Assembly: GCA_050944355.1 (NCBI GenBank)
Contig: JBMNQX010000011.1
Span: forward strand, 1-49,773
Direction of reading: 5' to 3'
Origin: UBA4285 sp050944355
Lineage (GTDB): Bacteria > Bacillota > Clostridia > Lachnospirales > Lachnospiraceae
Length of the DNA: 49,773 nucleotides
The notes beneath the pieces are model-generated. The model ran no database searches. It saw only the letters and a list, made by a program, of their open reading frames with translations, and was not told the origin of the DNA. The position numbers and the translations under genes are program-made. Positions 32,880 through 42,154 of this stretch are shown piece after piece (the first letter of the stretch is position 1; every line of letters starts with the position of its first letter).

Positions 32880-34550
32880 ATGAAGAGTAAAGGAAAAGTA
32901 TTGAGGAAATTAACCGGCCTGATTGTTGCGCTGATGCTGTGTTTTACTGTATTTGCTTTCAACTCTGAGACCGTTCGGGCAGACGGATCGGTAACAATCA
33001 GCGTATCTTCTGCGACAGGTGAGGTTGGAAGTCAGGTCACTGTCAATGTAAGTATTACGGCTACTGAACAGGTAGGCGTAGCACAATTTCAAGTGAATTA
33101 TGATCCTTCGATCATTGAACTTGTTCCTACTTCTGATGTTAATCAGTCAGGAAGTTCAGCTGCTGAAGCTTTAATTACTGATACTATCACGGGCAGTTAC
33201 ACTGTTCCGGTAACATTTACTGTCGTCGGAGTGGGGACATCAGCGGTATCTATCGGCACACCAGAATTTTATTCACTTCAGGGCTCTGACGATCCGATGG
33301 CATTTAGTACTTCTTCCGGTTCCGTGACCGGAACGGTGGCCGATTCGGGAAGCTCTGACTCGGGCAGTTCTGATTCCGACAGTTCCGACTCCGGCAGCTC
33401 TGACTCAGACAGCTCCGATTCCGGGAGTTCGGACTCGGATTCCGCTGAAGTAGTGCTTGACAGCAACACCTCGCTTTCTTCTCTGGAAGTATATCCGGGC
33501 AGCATCAGCTTCTCCTCGGATGTTTACAGCTATTCTCTGGAAGTTCCGTCGGATACGGAGACGCTGCAGGTCAGCGCGGTTCCGGCTTCCGATACTTCCA
33601 GCGTGAGTGTGTCGGACACGTCTCTCTCGGTGGGTGAAAACACTGTGGTGGTCACAGTCACAGCGCAGAACGGCGCCACAGCCGACTATGTTCTCAGCGT
33701 GACCCGCCTCAGCGAGACGACCACAGAGACAACAACGGAAGAGACCACGACGGAAGAGACATCGACGGAAGAGACTTCGACAGAGGAAACGGAATCGGTT
33801 CCGACCGTGACGGTTCTCGGAACGGTTGTGAGCCCCGAGAGAACATTTGACATCCTGGAACTGCCGGCGGGCACAGATATCCCTGACGGCTTCTCAGCGA
33901 CGACGATCACGATCGACGGCAGCGACTATACGGTGTACACAAACAGCGACGGAATGGTGATTTTCTACGGACGCCCGTCGTCGGATGACGACACCGATTT
34001 TACCGGCGTCGGCTGGTACAGCTATGACACCTCGGACGGAAGCATTCAGGCGGTTCCGTCGGGACTGCTTGAAAGCACGACGACTGCGACTGCGCGGACG
34101 ACGGCAGCGGCCGCGTCAGACAGCAGTGATAAAGTAGTCGATTACCGCTGGAAAGGTCTCGCGTGTGTGTTCGGCCTTGCGGCGCTTCTGCTTCTGATTC
34201 TGCTGATCGTGATGCTGGTGCGCAGAAAGTCGGGTCCGCATGACGGCGGCGATGATTTTGACGGCGATGATTTCGGCGGAAGTGATCTGGACGATGATCT
34301 GCCGGATGATGGTGCGTCGGATGAAAACATGCCGCAGGATACGGGCGATGAGACAAGCGACCTGGACGATGACATTCTGGCGGATGACGACGGCGATGAC
34401 TACAATGCTCAGAACAGCGGGATGCAGTCGACTCCGCACATGACACTGGAGCCGGATGAAAAGAGCTTAGCCGACGGCGTGAACCAGATCATGGCCGAGG
34501 AAGACGGTCTCGAGACACTGGATATTGACGAGACCAATGATGGAAAATGA
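32880..34550 (+). CDS. Membrane-anchored cohesin-domain surface protein
   Basis: A 556-residue protein, 23 bp after the dockerin gene, with GAGGAG before ATG. The signal peptide (about 1-35, LTGLIVALMLCFTVFAF) is followed by a cohesin-type domain at about 36-150: VTISVSSATGEVGSQVTVNV and FQVNYDPSIIELVP are typical first strands. A Ser/Asp-repeat linker (153-190), a cadherin-like sandwich (about 192-280), a Thr/Glu linker (281-305) and an uncharacterised module follow. One transmembrane helix (424-447, LACVFGLAALLLLILLIVML) ends in RRK, and a very acidic Asp-rich tail of about 110 residues should lie in the cytoplasm. It probably tethers the dockerin-bearing glucosaminidase to the cell surface. 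It overlaps the helicase gene by four bases (ATGA). Confidence 0.8.
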   Translation: MKSKGKVLRKLTGLIVALMLCFTVFAFNSETVRADGSVTISVSSATGEVGSQVTVNVSITATEQVGVAQFQVNYDPSIIELVPTSDVNQSGSSAAEALITDTITGSYTVPVTFTVVGVGTSAVSIGTPEFYSLQGSDDPMAFSTSSGSVTGTVADSGSSDSGSSDSDSSDSGSSDSDSSDSGSSDSDSAEVVLDSNTSLSSLEVYPGSISFSSDVYSYSLEVPSDTETLQVSAVPASDTSSVSVSDTSLSVGENTVVVTVTAQNGATADYVLSVTRLSETTTETTTEETTTEETSTEETSTEETESVPTVTVLGTVVSPERTFDILELPAGTDIPDGFSATTITIDGSDYTVYTNSDGMVIFYGRPSSDDDTDFTGVGWYSYDTSDGSIQAVPSGLLESTTTATARTTAAAASDSSDKVVDYRWKGLACVFGLAALLLLILLIVMLVRRKSGPHDGGDDFDGDDFGGSDLDDDLPDDGASDENMPQDTGDETSDLDDDILADDDGDDYNAQNSGMQSTPHMTLEPDEKSLADGVNQIMAEEDGLETLDIDETNDGK

Positions 34551-36964
34551 TACGATTTTCGGAAAATGAAGTCCGGCTGTCCGTGCGGCAGCTGGTGGAA
34601 TTTATGTGCCGCTCAGGCAGCATCGACGTGCGGGAGACAACCGGGATTCTGGACGTGTCCCGCATGCAGACGGGAGCCAGAATCCACAGAAAACTGCAAA
34701 AGGAGGCAAAGGGACTCTATACGCCGGAAGTTCCGGTGAATTTCAGCAGAGATCTGTCCTGTCTTATCAGCCGGCCGGATGAGACGATGGAAGTCACGTA
34801 TGCCTACAGCCTCATCATCGAAGGCCGGGCTGACGGCGTGATTGAGGATGAGGACGGCTTCATGATCGATGAGATCAAGACCGTGAGCCGGGATGTTCTG
34901 AAGATGGAGGAGCCGGAAGAGGTTCACCTCGCGCAGGCCAAGGTCTATGCGGCCGTCATCGCAAAGCAGCAGAGTCTGGAAAGCATCCGCGTTCAGATGA
35001 CATATGTGGAACCCGATTCCATGCACATAAAACGGTTTGAGTCAAAGTACACAACAGAGGAACTTTCTGCCTGGCTTGAGGAACTTTTGTCCCGCTTCAA
35101 GGTGTGGACCGATTTCGGAATCCGGCAGAGAATGATGCGGCAGGCTTCTATACAGGGCCTGCCGTTTCCGTATCCTTACCGCGAGGGACAGCGCGATCTT
35201 GTCGTGTGCGTGTACCGTCACATCGAGGCGGGAAAAAGACTCTTTATTCAGGCTCCGACCGGCACCGGCAAAACGCTCGCCGCGGTGTATCCGGCCGTGC
35301 AGTCTGTCGGTCAGTCCCAGGCGGAGAGAATTTTTTATCTGACCGCCAAGACGATCACACGCACTGTCGCCGAAGAGGCATTTGATCTGCTGCGGGAAAA
35401 GGGGCTCCATTTCCGCACGGTTACATTGACGGCAAAGGAAAAAATCTGCCCGCAGGAGGACAAGACCTGCAGTCCCGAGACATGCCCCTATGCCAAAGGC
35501 CATTTTGACCGGATCAATGAGGCGCTTTTCGATCTCATTTCCCACGAGGAGAGGATTACGCGGCCGGTTGTGCTGCAGTACGCTGACAGGCACACGGTCT
35601 GCCCGTATTCGCTCGCAATGGAGGCGGCCGACTGGTCGGACGGGATTATCGGCGACTACAATTACGGTTTTGATCCGGAGGCCAGTCTGATGCGCTTTTT
35701 TGTCGATGCCAGCGGCAGCAGCATTTTTCTCATCGACGAGGCGCACAATCTGGTGGACCGCGCGAGAGGCATGTATTCGGCCGAGATTTCCAAGGAAGAA
35801 GTCCTCGCTGAGAGGAGAATTTTCAGGAAGCTTCCCGGTTCTTCCCGCGTCTGCAAGGCGCTGAGCGCCGTGAACGACTGGCTCCTTGCGGCCGGAAAGC
35901 AGGCAGAGTCTGGCGGTGAAGGAATCGCCAGAGCCGAAGGGGACGACTCGTCTGTGTTTTCCGATCTCGTGCTCGAGCTCGACGGGGCGCTGCTTTCGTA
36001 TCTCAACCATCACCGGAAATTTGAGGGGCGGGATGAGATTCTGCTCTTTTTCTTCGGCGTTCACCACTTTATCGGCATGGCGCCGGATTTTGAGACGGGT
36101 TACCTTCTGTACACGTCGAAAGGGGAAAGCGGGACCATTTTTCATGCGTTCTGCGTGGATCCGAGCGCGCAGCTGATTCAGCGGATGGACTGCACCCGCT
36201 CGACGATTCTTTTCTCGGCGACGCTCCTTCCGATACAGTATTTCAAAGAGATGCTGACCGGACAGACGGACGACGACGCGGTGTACGCGCACAGCATCTT
36301 TTCGTCCGAGGCGCGCCACGTGTATATCGCGCGGGACGTCAGCTCGCGCTACCGGGAGAGATCGCAGGATGGCTACGGGCGGATCGCAAAGTATATTCGC
36401 GAGACGGTGCAGGCAAAGTCCGGGCACTATATGGTTTATTTTCCGTCGTATGCATTTCTCACGGCGGTTGCGGAAGTGTACAGCCGGCGGTTTCCGGACG
36501 ATACGCTGCTGATTCAGGACAGGAACATGAGCGAGGCGGACCGCGAGGAATTTCTCGCCGCGTTCCGGCATCCGGACGGCACGACGCGGATCGGCTTCTG
36601 CGTTATGGGCGGCGCCTTTGCGGAAGGTATCGATCTGAAGAACGAAAGCCTGATCGGGGCCATTATCGTCGGCACAGGTCTCCCCGGCATATCGATGGAA
36701 AATGAACTCCTCCGCCGCTACTTTGACGAGCGCGGCAAGGACGGGTTCAGCTACGCGTACCGGTATCCGGGCATGAACAATGTCCTGCAGGCCGCCGGCC
36801 GCGTGATCCGGACACGCGATGACAGAGGCGTCATCGTGCTCCTGGACCGGAGGTTTCTGGGGACAGATTACCGCGCTCTCTTTCCGCGCGAGTGGGACCG
36901 CGTGAGCAGGGTCGACATCGGGTCCGCCGGGGAGGCGCTGAGGCAGTTCTGGGACGGAAAATAA
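34547..36964 (+). CDS. PD-(D/E)XK nuclease fused to XPD/DinG-type Fe-S helicase
   Basis: An 805-residue protein. About residues 1-190 form a PD-(D/E)XK nuclease-like domain: GRADGV with Asp96 and MIDEIKT with Glu109 and Lys111. A superfamily 2 helicase of XPD/DinG type follows: Walker A APTGTGKTLA (Lys242), four cysteines for a 4Fe-4S cluster (Cys301, Cys308, Cys313, Cys352), the DEAH box LIDEAHNLVD (Asp397), then GGAFAEGIDLKNESLIGAII and QAAGRVIRT in the second RecA domain. It should unwind and cut branched or damaged DNA. It begins inside the stop codon of the cohesin gene, an unexpected partnership with a surface protein. It ends before the purL promoter; no clear terminator follows. Confidence 0.88.
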   Translation: MIRFSENEVRLSVRQLVEFMCRSGSIDVRETTGILDVSRMQTGARIHRKLQKEAKGLYTPEVPVNFSRDLSCLISRPDETMEVTYAYSLIIEGRADGVIEDEDGFMIDEIKTVSRDVLKMEEPEEVHLAQAKVYAAVIAKQQSLESIRVQMTYVEPDSMHIKRFESKYTTEELSAWLEELLSRFKVWTDFGIRQRMMRQASIQGLPFPYPYREGQRDLVVCVYRHIEAGKRLFIQAPTGTGKTLAAVYPAVQSVGQSQAERIFYLTAKTITRTVAEEAFDLLREKGLHFRTVTLTAKEKICPQEDKTCSPETCPYAKGHFDRINEALFDLISHEERITRPVVLQYADRHTVCPYSLAMEAADWSDGIIGDYNYGFDPEASLMRFFVDASGSSIFLIDEAHNLVDRARGMYSAEISKEEVLAERRIFRKLPGSSRVCKALSAVNDWLLAAGKQAESGGEGIARAEGDDSSVFSDLVLELDGALLSYLNHHRKFEGRDEILLFFFGVHHFIGMAPDFETGYLLYTSKGESGTIFHAFCVDPSAQLIQRMDCTRSTILFSATLLPIQYFKEMLTGQTDDDAVYAHSIFSSEARHVYIARDVSSRYRERSQDGYGRIAKYIRETVQAKSGHYMVYFPSYAFLTAVAEVYSRRFPDDTLLIQDRNMSEADREEFLAAFRHPDGTTRIGFCVMGGAFAEGIDLKNESLIGAIIVGTGLPGISMENELLRRYFDERGKDGFSYAYRYPGMNNVLQAAGRVIRTRDDRGVIVLLDRRFLGTDYRALFPREWDRVSRVDIGSAGEALRQFWDGK

Positions 36965-37023
36965 AGGCTTGTTTTTACCGTTTGAAAACGCGTGAGAAAG
37001 CCCTGAAAATGTGTCCCGTTTAT

Positions 37024-37052
37024 TTGAGAATACGCGCGGGCTGTGCTATTCT
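37024..37052 (+). promoter_or_regulatory. purL promoter
   Basis: TTGAGA (37024-37029), 17-bp spacer ending in TGC, TATTCT (37047-37052), so an extended -10. The 45-nt leader contains GTTGTG/CACAAC (about 37056-37075), a small hairpin. Confidence 0.6.
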
Positions 37053-37102
37053 TGTTGTGTTGCAGTGAGCACAACGACTATACCGAAAGGCAGGAATCAA
37101 AC

Positions 37103-40100
37103 ATGAGCGATGTTCGAAGAGTGTATGTCGAGAAGAAAGAGCCGTACGCTGTAAAGGCGAGACAGCTCGGCGAAGAAATCTCCGGCTATCTGGGAATCGG
37201 CGGCGTCACGAAGGTGCGCGAGCTGATCCGCTACGATATCGAAAATCTTTCGGAGAAGACGTATCAGCAGGCTCTGAAAGGGGTGTTCTCGGAACCGCCG
37301 GTCGACGACGTATACGAGACGGATTTTCCGCACGACGGAAAGGATTTCTGCTTTGGCGTCGAATACCTTCCTGGACAGTTCGACCAGCGCGCCGATTCTG
37401 CCGTACAGTGCGTGAAATTCATCGAGCCGGATGCGGCTCCGACGATCCGCACCGCGGTCATCTACTGCATCAGCGGCGATCTCTCGGAAGATGACAGGGA
37501 CAAGATAAAGAATCTCTGCATCAACCCGGTCGATTCGAGAGAAGCGTCATTTGACATCCCGAAGACGCTCAAGACAGTCTACAAGATCCCGGCCGACGTA
37601 AAGATTTTCGACGGCTTCAAGGACATGGACGAGAAGAATCTGAAAGATCTCTATGATTCTCTGTCGCTTGCCATGACATTCCGGGATTTCAAATTTATTC
37701 AGGATTATTTCAGAGACGAAGAGAAGCGCGATCCGTCCATGACGGAAATCCGCGTGCTCGATACATATTGGTCGGATCACTGCCGGCACACGACATTTTC
37801 CACGGAACTCACGGATGTGAAGTTCGACGAGGGCGCGTACCGCGATGCCATCGAGGCTGCGTTCAGACAGTACCTCGCTGATTTCCACACGCTCAACGCC
37901 GGCCGTTCCGACAAGTTCGTGTGCCTCATGGACATGGCGACGCTGGCCGCCAAGAAGATGAAGCGCGAAGGCAAGATGACGGACCAGGAGAAGAGCAACG
38001 AGATCAACGCCTGCTCGATTGTGGTTCCGGTGAAGATCGACGGAAAGGAAGAAGAGTGGCTCGTCAACTTCAAGAACGAGACGCACAACCATCCGACGGA
38101 AATCGAGCCTTTCGGCGGCGCGGCGACATGCCTTGGCGGCGCGATCCGCGATCCGCTTTCCGGGCGCACATACGTCTATCAGGCGATGCGCGTGACCGGC
38201 GCGGCTGATCCGACGGTTCCGGTCGGCGAAACGCTCAAAGGCAAGCTGCCACAGAGAAAGATCGTCACGGAAGCTGCGCAGGGTTATTCGTCCTACGGCA
38301 ACCAGATCGGTCTGGCGACCGGATATGTCAAAGAACTGTATCATCCGAACTATGTGGCCAAGCGCATGGAGATCGGCGCGGTCATCGCGGCGGCTCCGAG
38401 GAGCGCCGTGATCCGCGAAGAGTCCCGCCCGGGCGATATCATCATTCTGCTCGGCGGCCGGACAGGGCGCGACGGAATCGGCGGCGCGACCGGTTCTTCC
38501 AAGGCGCACAATGTGAAGTCGATCGAAGAGGACGGCGCGGAGGTCCAGAAGGGCAATGCTCCGACCGAGCGCAAGATGCAGCGGCTGTTCCGCCGCCCGG
38601 AAGTCACGAAACTGATCCGCAAGTGCAACGATTTCGGCGCAGGCGGAGTTTCGGTCGCAATCGGCGAGCTGGCTGACGGTCTCGACATCGATCTGGACAA
38701 GGTTCCGAAGAAGTACGAAGGCCTGGACGGCACCGAGCTCGCGATTTCCGAGTCGCAGGAGCGCATGGCTGTCGTCGTAGCGCCGGAAGATGTCGACGAA
38801 TTCCTGAAATACGCGGACGAAGAAAACCTCGAGACGACGAAGGTCGCGGTTGTAACCGAGAGCCCGCGTCTTGTCATGCACTGGAGAGGCAAGGTGGTCG
38901 CTGACCTTTCCCGCGCGTTTATGAACACGAACGGCGCACATCAGGAGACGGCGGTTGAAGTCGAGATGCCGGATCCGGAAAAGAACGCGCTGAAGCCGGT
39001 CGAGGCGGGCGACGTCCGCGACCACTGGTTAAAGACGCTGTCCGATCTGAACGAGTGCTCACAGAAAGGTCTCGTCGAGCGCTTCGACGCCTCCATCGGA
39101 GCCGGTTCCGTTCTTCTGCCGTACGGCGGCAAGACCCAGCTCACCGAGACGCAGGCCATGGTGGCCAAGCTTCCGGTTCTCCACGGCAAATGCGACACCG
39201 TCACGATGATGGCCTATGGATTTGACCCGTATCTCTCGAGCTGGAGCCCGTTCCACGGCGCGCAGTACGCGGTTGTCGACTCGGTCGCCAAGATCGTTGC
39301 GGCCGGCGGCGACTGGAACAAGATCCACTTCACATTCCAGGAATATTTCCGCCGGATGAACGAGCAGCCGAAGCGCTGGAGCCAGCCGTTTGTGGCTCTT
39401 CTCGGTGCGTATGCGGCACAGCTGGGCTTTGAAAAGGCTGCCATCGGCGGCAAGGATTCCATGTCCGGGACGTTCGAAAACATCGATGTTCCGCCGACGC
39501 TCGTTTCCTTCGCGGTTGATGTGGCCGATGAACACGACATTATCTCGCCGGAGTTCAAGAAGGCCGGCAACAAGCTGGTTCTCTTCGAAATCCGGCGGGA
39601 TGAAAACGATCTGCCGGATTACAGGCAGATCCGTGAACTCTACGACGGCATCCACAGACTGATTCAGGAAAAAGCAATCGTCTCGGCTTATGTTCTGGAC
39701 CGCTTCGGGCTGGTTCCGGCCGTGTCCAAGATGGGCTTCGGCAATAAACTCGGCGCGGCTCTGGACCCGAATCTCGATCCGAAGAAGCTCTTCTCGCCGG
39801 CGTACGGCTGCATCATCGCGGAAGTCGACGCGATGAAGATCGATCATCTGCCGGCTGTCGGCATTCCGTGCCACTTTGTCGGCGAAGTGACGGACGACGG
39901 CGCGTTCACATACGGCGACGTAAAAGTGACGCTCGACGAGGCGCTCGCCGCCTGGAAGAAACCGCTGGAAAAGGTCTTCCCGACCGTCGCTGTCAAAGGA
40001 AAAGAAGAAGTCGCGAGCCCGCTGTACAAGGCGGATTCGATCTACGTGTGCAGACACAAGACGGCGCGCCCGACCGTGTTCATCCCGGTGTTCCCGGGCA

Positions 40101-40864
40101 CGAACTGCGAATACGACAGCGCGGCCGCGTTTGAGAGAGCGGGCGCCGACACCTGTGTCCGCGTATTCCGCAACTTAACCGCTCAGGGGATCCTGGACTC
40201 TGTCGATGAGTTTGAAAAGGCGATCCGCCAGGCGCAGATCATCATGTTCCCGGGCGGCTTCTCGGCCGGCGACGAACCGGACGGCTCCGCGAAATTCTTC
40301 GCGACGGCGTTCCGCAACGAGAAGATCCGCGAGGCGGTCGACGATCTGCTCACGAAGCGCGACGGCCTGGCTCTCGGCATCTGCAACGGCTTCCAGGCTC
40401 TGATCAAACTGGGTCTGGTTCCGAACGGGCGCATCACCGGACAGGACGAGAACTCGCCGACCCTGACGTACAACACGATCGGCCGCCATATCTCGAAAGT
40501 GGCATACACAAAGGTCGTATCCGACAAGAGCCCGTGGCTGCAGGAGGCCGAGCTCGGCGGCGTCTACGCATCCAGCGCTTCCCACGGTGAGGGCCGCTTC
40601 GTTGCGCCGGATTCCGTCCTCGATCAGCTTTTCGCGAACGGCCAGGTTGCCACGCAGTACTGCGATCCGGAGGGCAGAACTTCCATGGACGAAGAGTACA
40701 ACATCAACGGCTCGTACCGCGCCGTCGAGGGCATCACGAGCGCCGACGGCCGCGTGCTCGGCAAGATGTGCCACGTAGAGCGCCGCGGCGATCATGTCGC
40801 CATCAACATCTACGGCGAGATGGATATGAAGATCTTCGAGAGCGGCGTGAAGTACTTCTCGTAA
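37103..40864 (+). CDS. purL: Phosphoribosylformylglycinamidine synthase, single chain
   Basis: Converts FGAR to FGAM using glutamine and ATP. The ATG at 37103 (MSDVRRVYVEKKEPYAV) follows GGCAGGAA; the frame open from 37043 begins inside the promoter. At 1253 residues it is the fused form: a PurS-like N-terminal part, the synthetase with ETHNHPTEIEPFGGAATCLG, a second pseudo-symmetric half, and a C-terminal glutaminase with VFPGTNCEYD, the nucleophile in GICNGFQAL and HGEGRF. Separate purS and purQ genes are therefore not needed. It has its own promoter, far from purEMND, suggesting separate control. Confidence 0.96.
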   Translation: MSDVRRVYVEKKEPYAVKARQLGEEISGYLGIGGVTKVRELIRYDIENLSEKTYQQALKGVFSEPPVDDVYETDFPHDGKDFCFGVEYLPGQFDQRADSAVQCVKFIEPDAAPTIRTAVIYCISGDLSEDDRDKIKNLCINPVDSREASFDIPKTLKTVYKIPADVKIFDGFKDMDEKNLKDLYDSLSLAMTFRDFKFIQDYFRDEEKRDPSMTEIRVLDTYWSDHCRHTTFSTELTDVKFDEGAYRDAIEAAFRQYLADFHTLNAGRSDKFVCLMDMATLAAKKMKREGKMTDQEKSNEINACSIVVPVKIDGKEEEWLVNFKNETHNHPTEIEPFGGAATCLGGAIRDPLSGRTYVYQAMRVTGAADPTVPVGETLKGKLPQRKIVTEAAQGYSSYGNQIGLATGYVKELYHPNYVAKRMEIGAVIAAAPRSAVIREESRPGDIIILLGGRTGRDGIGGATGSSKAHNVKSIEEDGAEVQKGNAPTERKMQRLFRRPEVTKLIRKCNDFGAGGVSVAIGELADGLDIDLDKVPKKYEGLDGTELAISESQERMAVVVAPEDVDEFLKYADEENLETTKVAVVTESPRLVMHWRGKVVADLSRAFMNTNGAHQETAVEVEMPDPEKNALKPVEAGDVRDHWLKTLSDLNECSQKGLVERFDASIGAGSVLLPYGGKTQLTETQAMVAKLPVLHGKCDTVTMMAYGFDPYLSSWSPFHGAQYAVVDSVAKIVAAGGDWNKIHFTFQEYFRRMNEQPKRWSQPFVALLGAYAAQLGFEKAAIGGKDSMSGTFENIDVPPTLVSFAVDVADEHDIISPEFKKAGNKLVLFEIRRDENDLPDYRQIRELYDGIHRLIQEKAIVSAYVLDRFGLVPAVSKMGFGNKLGAALDPNLDPKKLFSPAYGCIIAEVDAMKIDHLPAVGIPCHFVGEVTDDGAFTYGDVKVTLDEALAAWKKPLEKVFPTVAVKGKEEVASPLYKADSIYVCRHKTARPTVFIPVFPGTNCEYDSAAAFERAGADTCVRVFRNLTAQGILDSVDEFEKAIRQAQIIMFPGGFSAGDEPDGSAKFFATAFRNEKIREAVDDLLTKRDGLALGICNGFQALIKLGLVPNGRITGQDENSPTLTYNTIGRHISKVAYTKVVSDKSPWLQEAELGGVYASSASHGEGRFVAPDSVLDQLFANGQVATQYCDPEGRTSMDEEYNINGSYRAVEGITSADGRVLGKMCHVERRGDHVAINIYGEMDMKIFESGVKYFS

Positions 40865-40868
40865 ATTC

Positions 40869-40914
40869 ATGACAAATGGGATGGGGACGCATTTGTCATA
40901 AAGTGCGTCTCCCC
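40869..40914 (+). promoter_or_regulatory. Two mutually exclusive hairpins between purL and icd
   Basis: ATGACAAATG (40869-40878) is an exact inverted repeat of CATTTGTCAT (40890-40899). A second hairpin, GGGGACGCA (40883-40891) with TGCGTCTCC (40904-40912), shares bases 40890-40891 with the first. No U-run follows on the plus strand. It could be the 3' end of purL or an RNA switch in front of icd. Confidence 0.45.
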
Positions 40915-40944
40915 GGAAAAAATACAGAAAGACAACAGGTAAAA

Positions 40945-42153
40945 ATGGAAAAGATTCAGATGAAGACGCCGATCGTCGAGATGGACGGCGATGAAATGAC
41001 AAGAGTTCTCTGGAAGCTGATCAAAGAGGAGCTGCTGCTCCCCTATATCGATCTGAAGACAGAGTACTACGATCTGGGGCTTAAGCACCGCGACGAGACA
41101 GACGATCAGGTGACGATCGATGCCGCCAATGCGATCCAAAGGCTCGGCGTGGGCGTCAAGTGCGCCACGATCACGCCGAACGCCGCGCGTGTCACCGAGT
41201 ACAACCTCAAAAAAATGTGGAAGAGCCCGAACGGAACGCTGAGAGCGATTCTGGACGGAACCGTTTTCCGCGCGCCGATTCTCGTCAAAGGAATCGAGCC
41301 GTACGTAAAGACCTGGAAGAAGCCGATCACGATCGCCCGCCACGCGTACGGCGATGTCTACAAGGCAGTTGAAATCAAGGTCCCCGGGCCGGGCAAGGCC
41401 GAGCTGGTCTTCACCGGCGAGGACGGCCAAGAGCAGCGCGAGACGATTCAGGACTTCACGGGTCCCGGCGTCATTCAGGGCATGCACAACACCGTCAAGT
41501 CCATCAGAAGCTTCGCCCACAGCTGCTTCAACTTCGCGCTCGACACGAAGCAGGATCTGTGGTTTGCGACGAAAGACACGATTTCCAAGAAATACGACCA
41601 CACGTTCAAGGACATTTTCCAGGAGATCTACGACAACGAGTACAAAGAAAAGTTTGAGAAGGCCGGGATCACGTATTTCTACACGCTGATCGATGACGCT
41701 GTCGCGCGCGTGATCCGCAGCAGCGGCGGTTTCATCTGGGCCTGCAAGAACTACGACGGCGACGTCATGAGCGACATGGTCGCCACCGCGTTCGGCTCAC
41801 TTTCCATGATGACATCCGTCCTCGTGTCCCCCGATGGCAAATATGAGTACGAGGCCGCTCACGGAACGGTTCAGCGCCATTACTACAAGTATCTTAAGGG
41901 CGAGCCGACGTCGACGAACCCGCTGGCGACGATCTTTGCCTGGACCGGGGCGCTGCGCAAGAGAGGCGAGCTGGACGGAATTCCGGAACTGGGTACGTTT
42001 GCCGGCAAGCTGGAAAAGGCCTGCATTCAGACGATTGAGAACGGCGACATGACAAAGGATCTCGCGCTGATCACGACGATGGAGAATCCCCGGACCCGCG
42101 GCACAGAAGAATTTCTTGCCTGCATCCGGAAGACACTGGAGGAACTGCTGTAA
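40945..42153 (+). CDS. icd: NADP-dependent isocitrate dehydrogenase, eukaryotic-type
   Basis: Oxidatively decarboxylates isocitrate to 2-oxoglutarate. The start is ATG 40945 (MEKIQMKTPIVEMDGDEMTR). The protein has 402 residues and resembles the homodimeric type II IDHs (human IDH1-like) rather than the E. coli Icd: TITPNAARVTEYNLKKMWKS, PNGTLRAILDGTVFRAPI and DGDVMSDMVATAFGSLSMMT are diagnostic, and AAHGTVQRHYY lies in the NADP site. It probably supplies 2-oxoglutarate for glutamate synthesis. It is the first of a close-packed group icd-hflX-folA. Confidence 0.94.
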   Translation: MEKIQMKTPIVEMDGDEMTRVLWKLIKEELLLPYIDLKTEYYDLGLKHRDETDDQVTIDAANAIQRLGVGVKCATITPNAARVTEYNLKKMWKSPNGTLRAILDGTVFRAPILVKGIEPYVKTWKKPITIARHAYGDVYKAVEIKVPGPGKAELVFTGEDGQEQRETIQDFTGPGVIQGMHNTVKSIRSFAHSCFNFALDTKQDLWFATKDTISKKYDHTFKDIFQEIYDNEYKEKFEKAGITYFYTLIDDAVARVIRSSGGFIWACKNYDGDVMSDMVATAFGSLSMMTSVLVSPDGKYEYEAAHGTVQRHYYKYLKGEPTSTNPLATIFAWTGALRKRGELDGIPELGTFAGKLEKACIQTIENGDMTKDLALITTMENPRTRGTEEFLACIRKTLEELL

Positions 42154-42154
42154 G

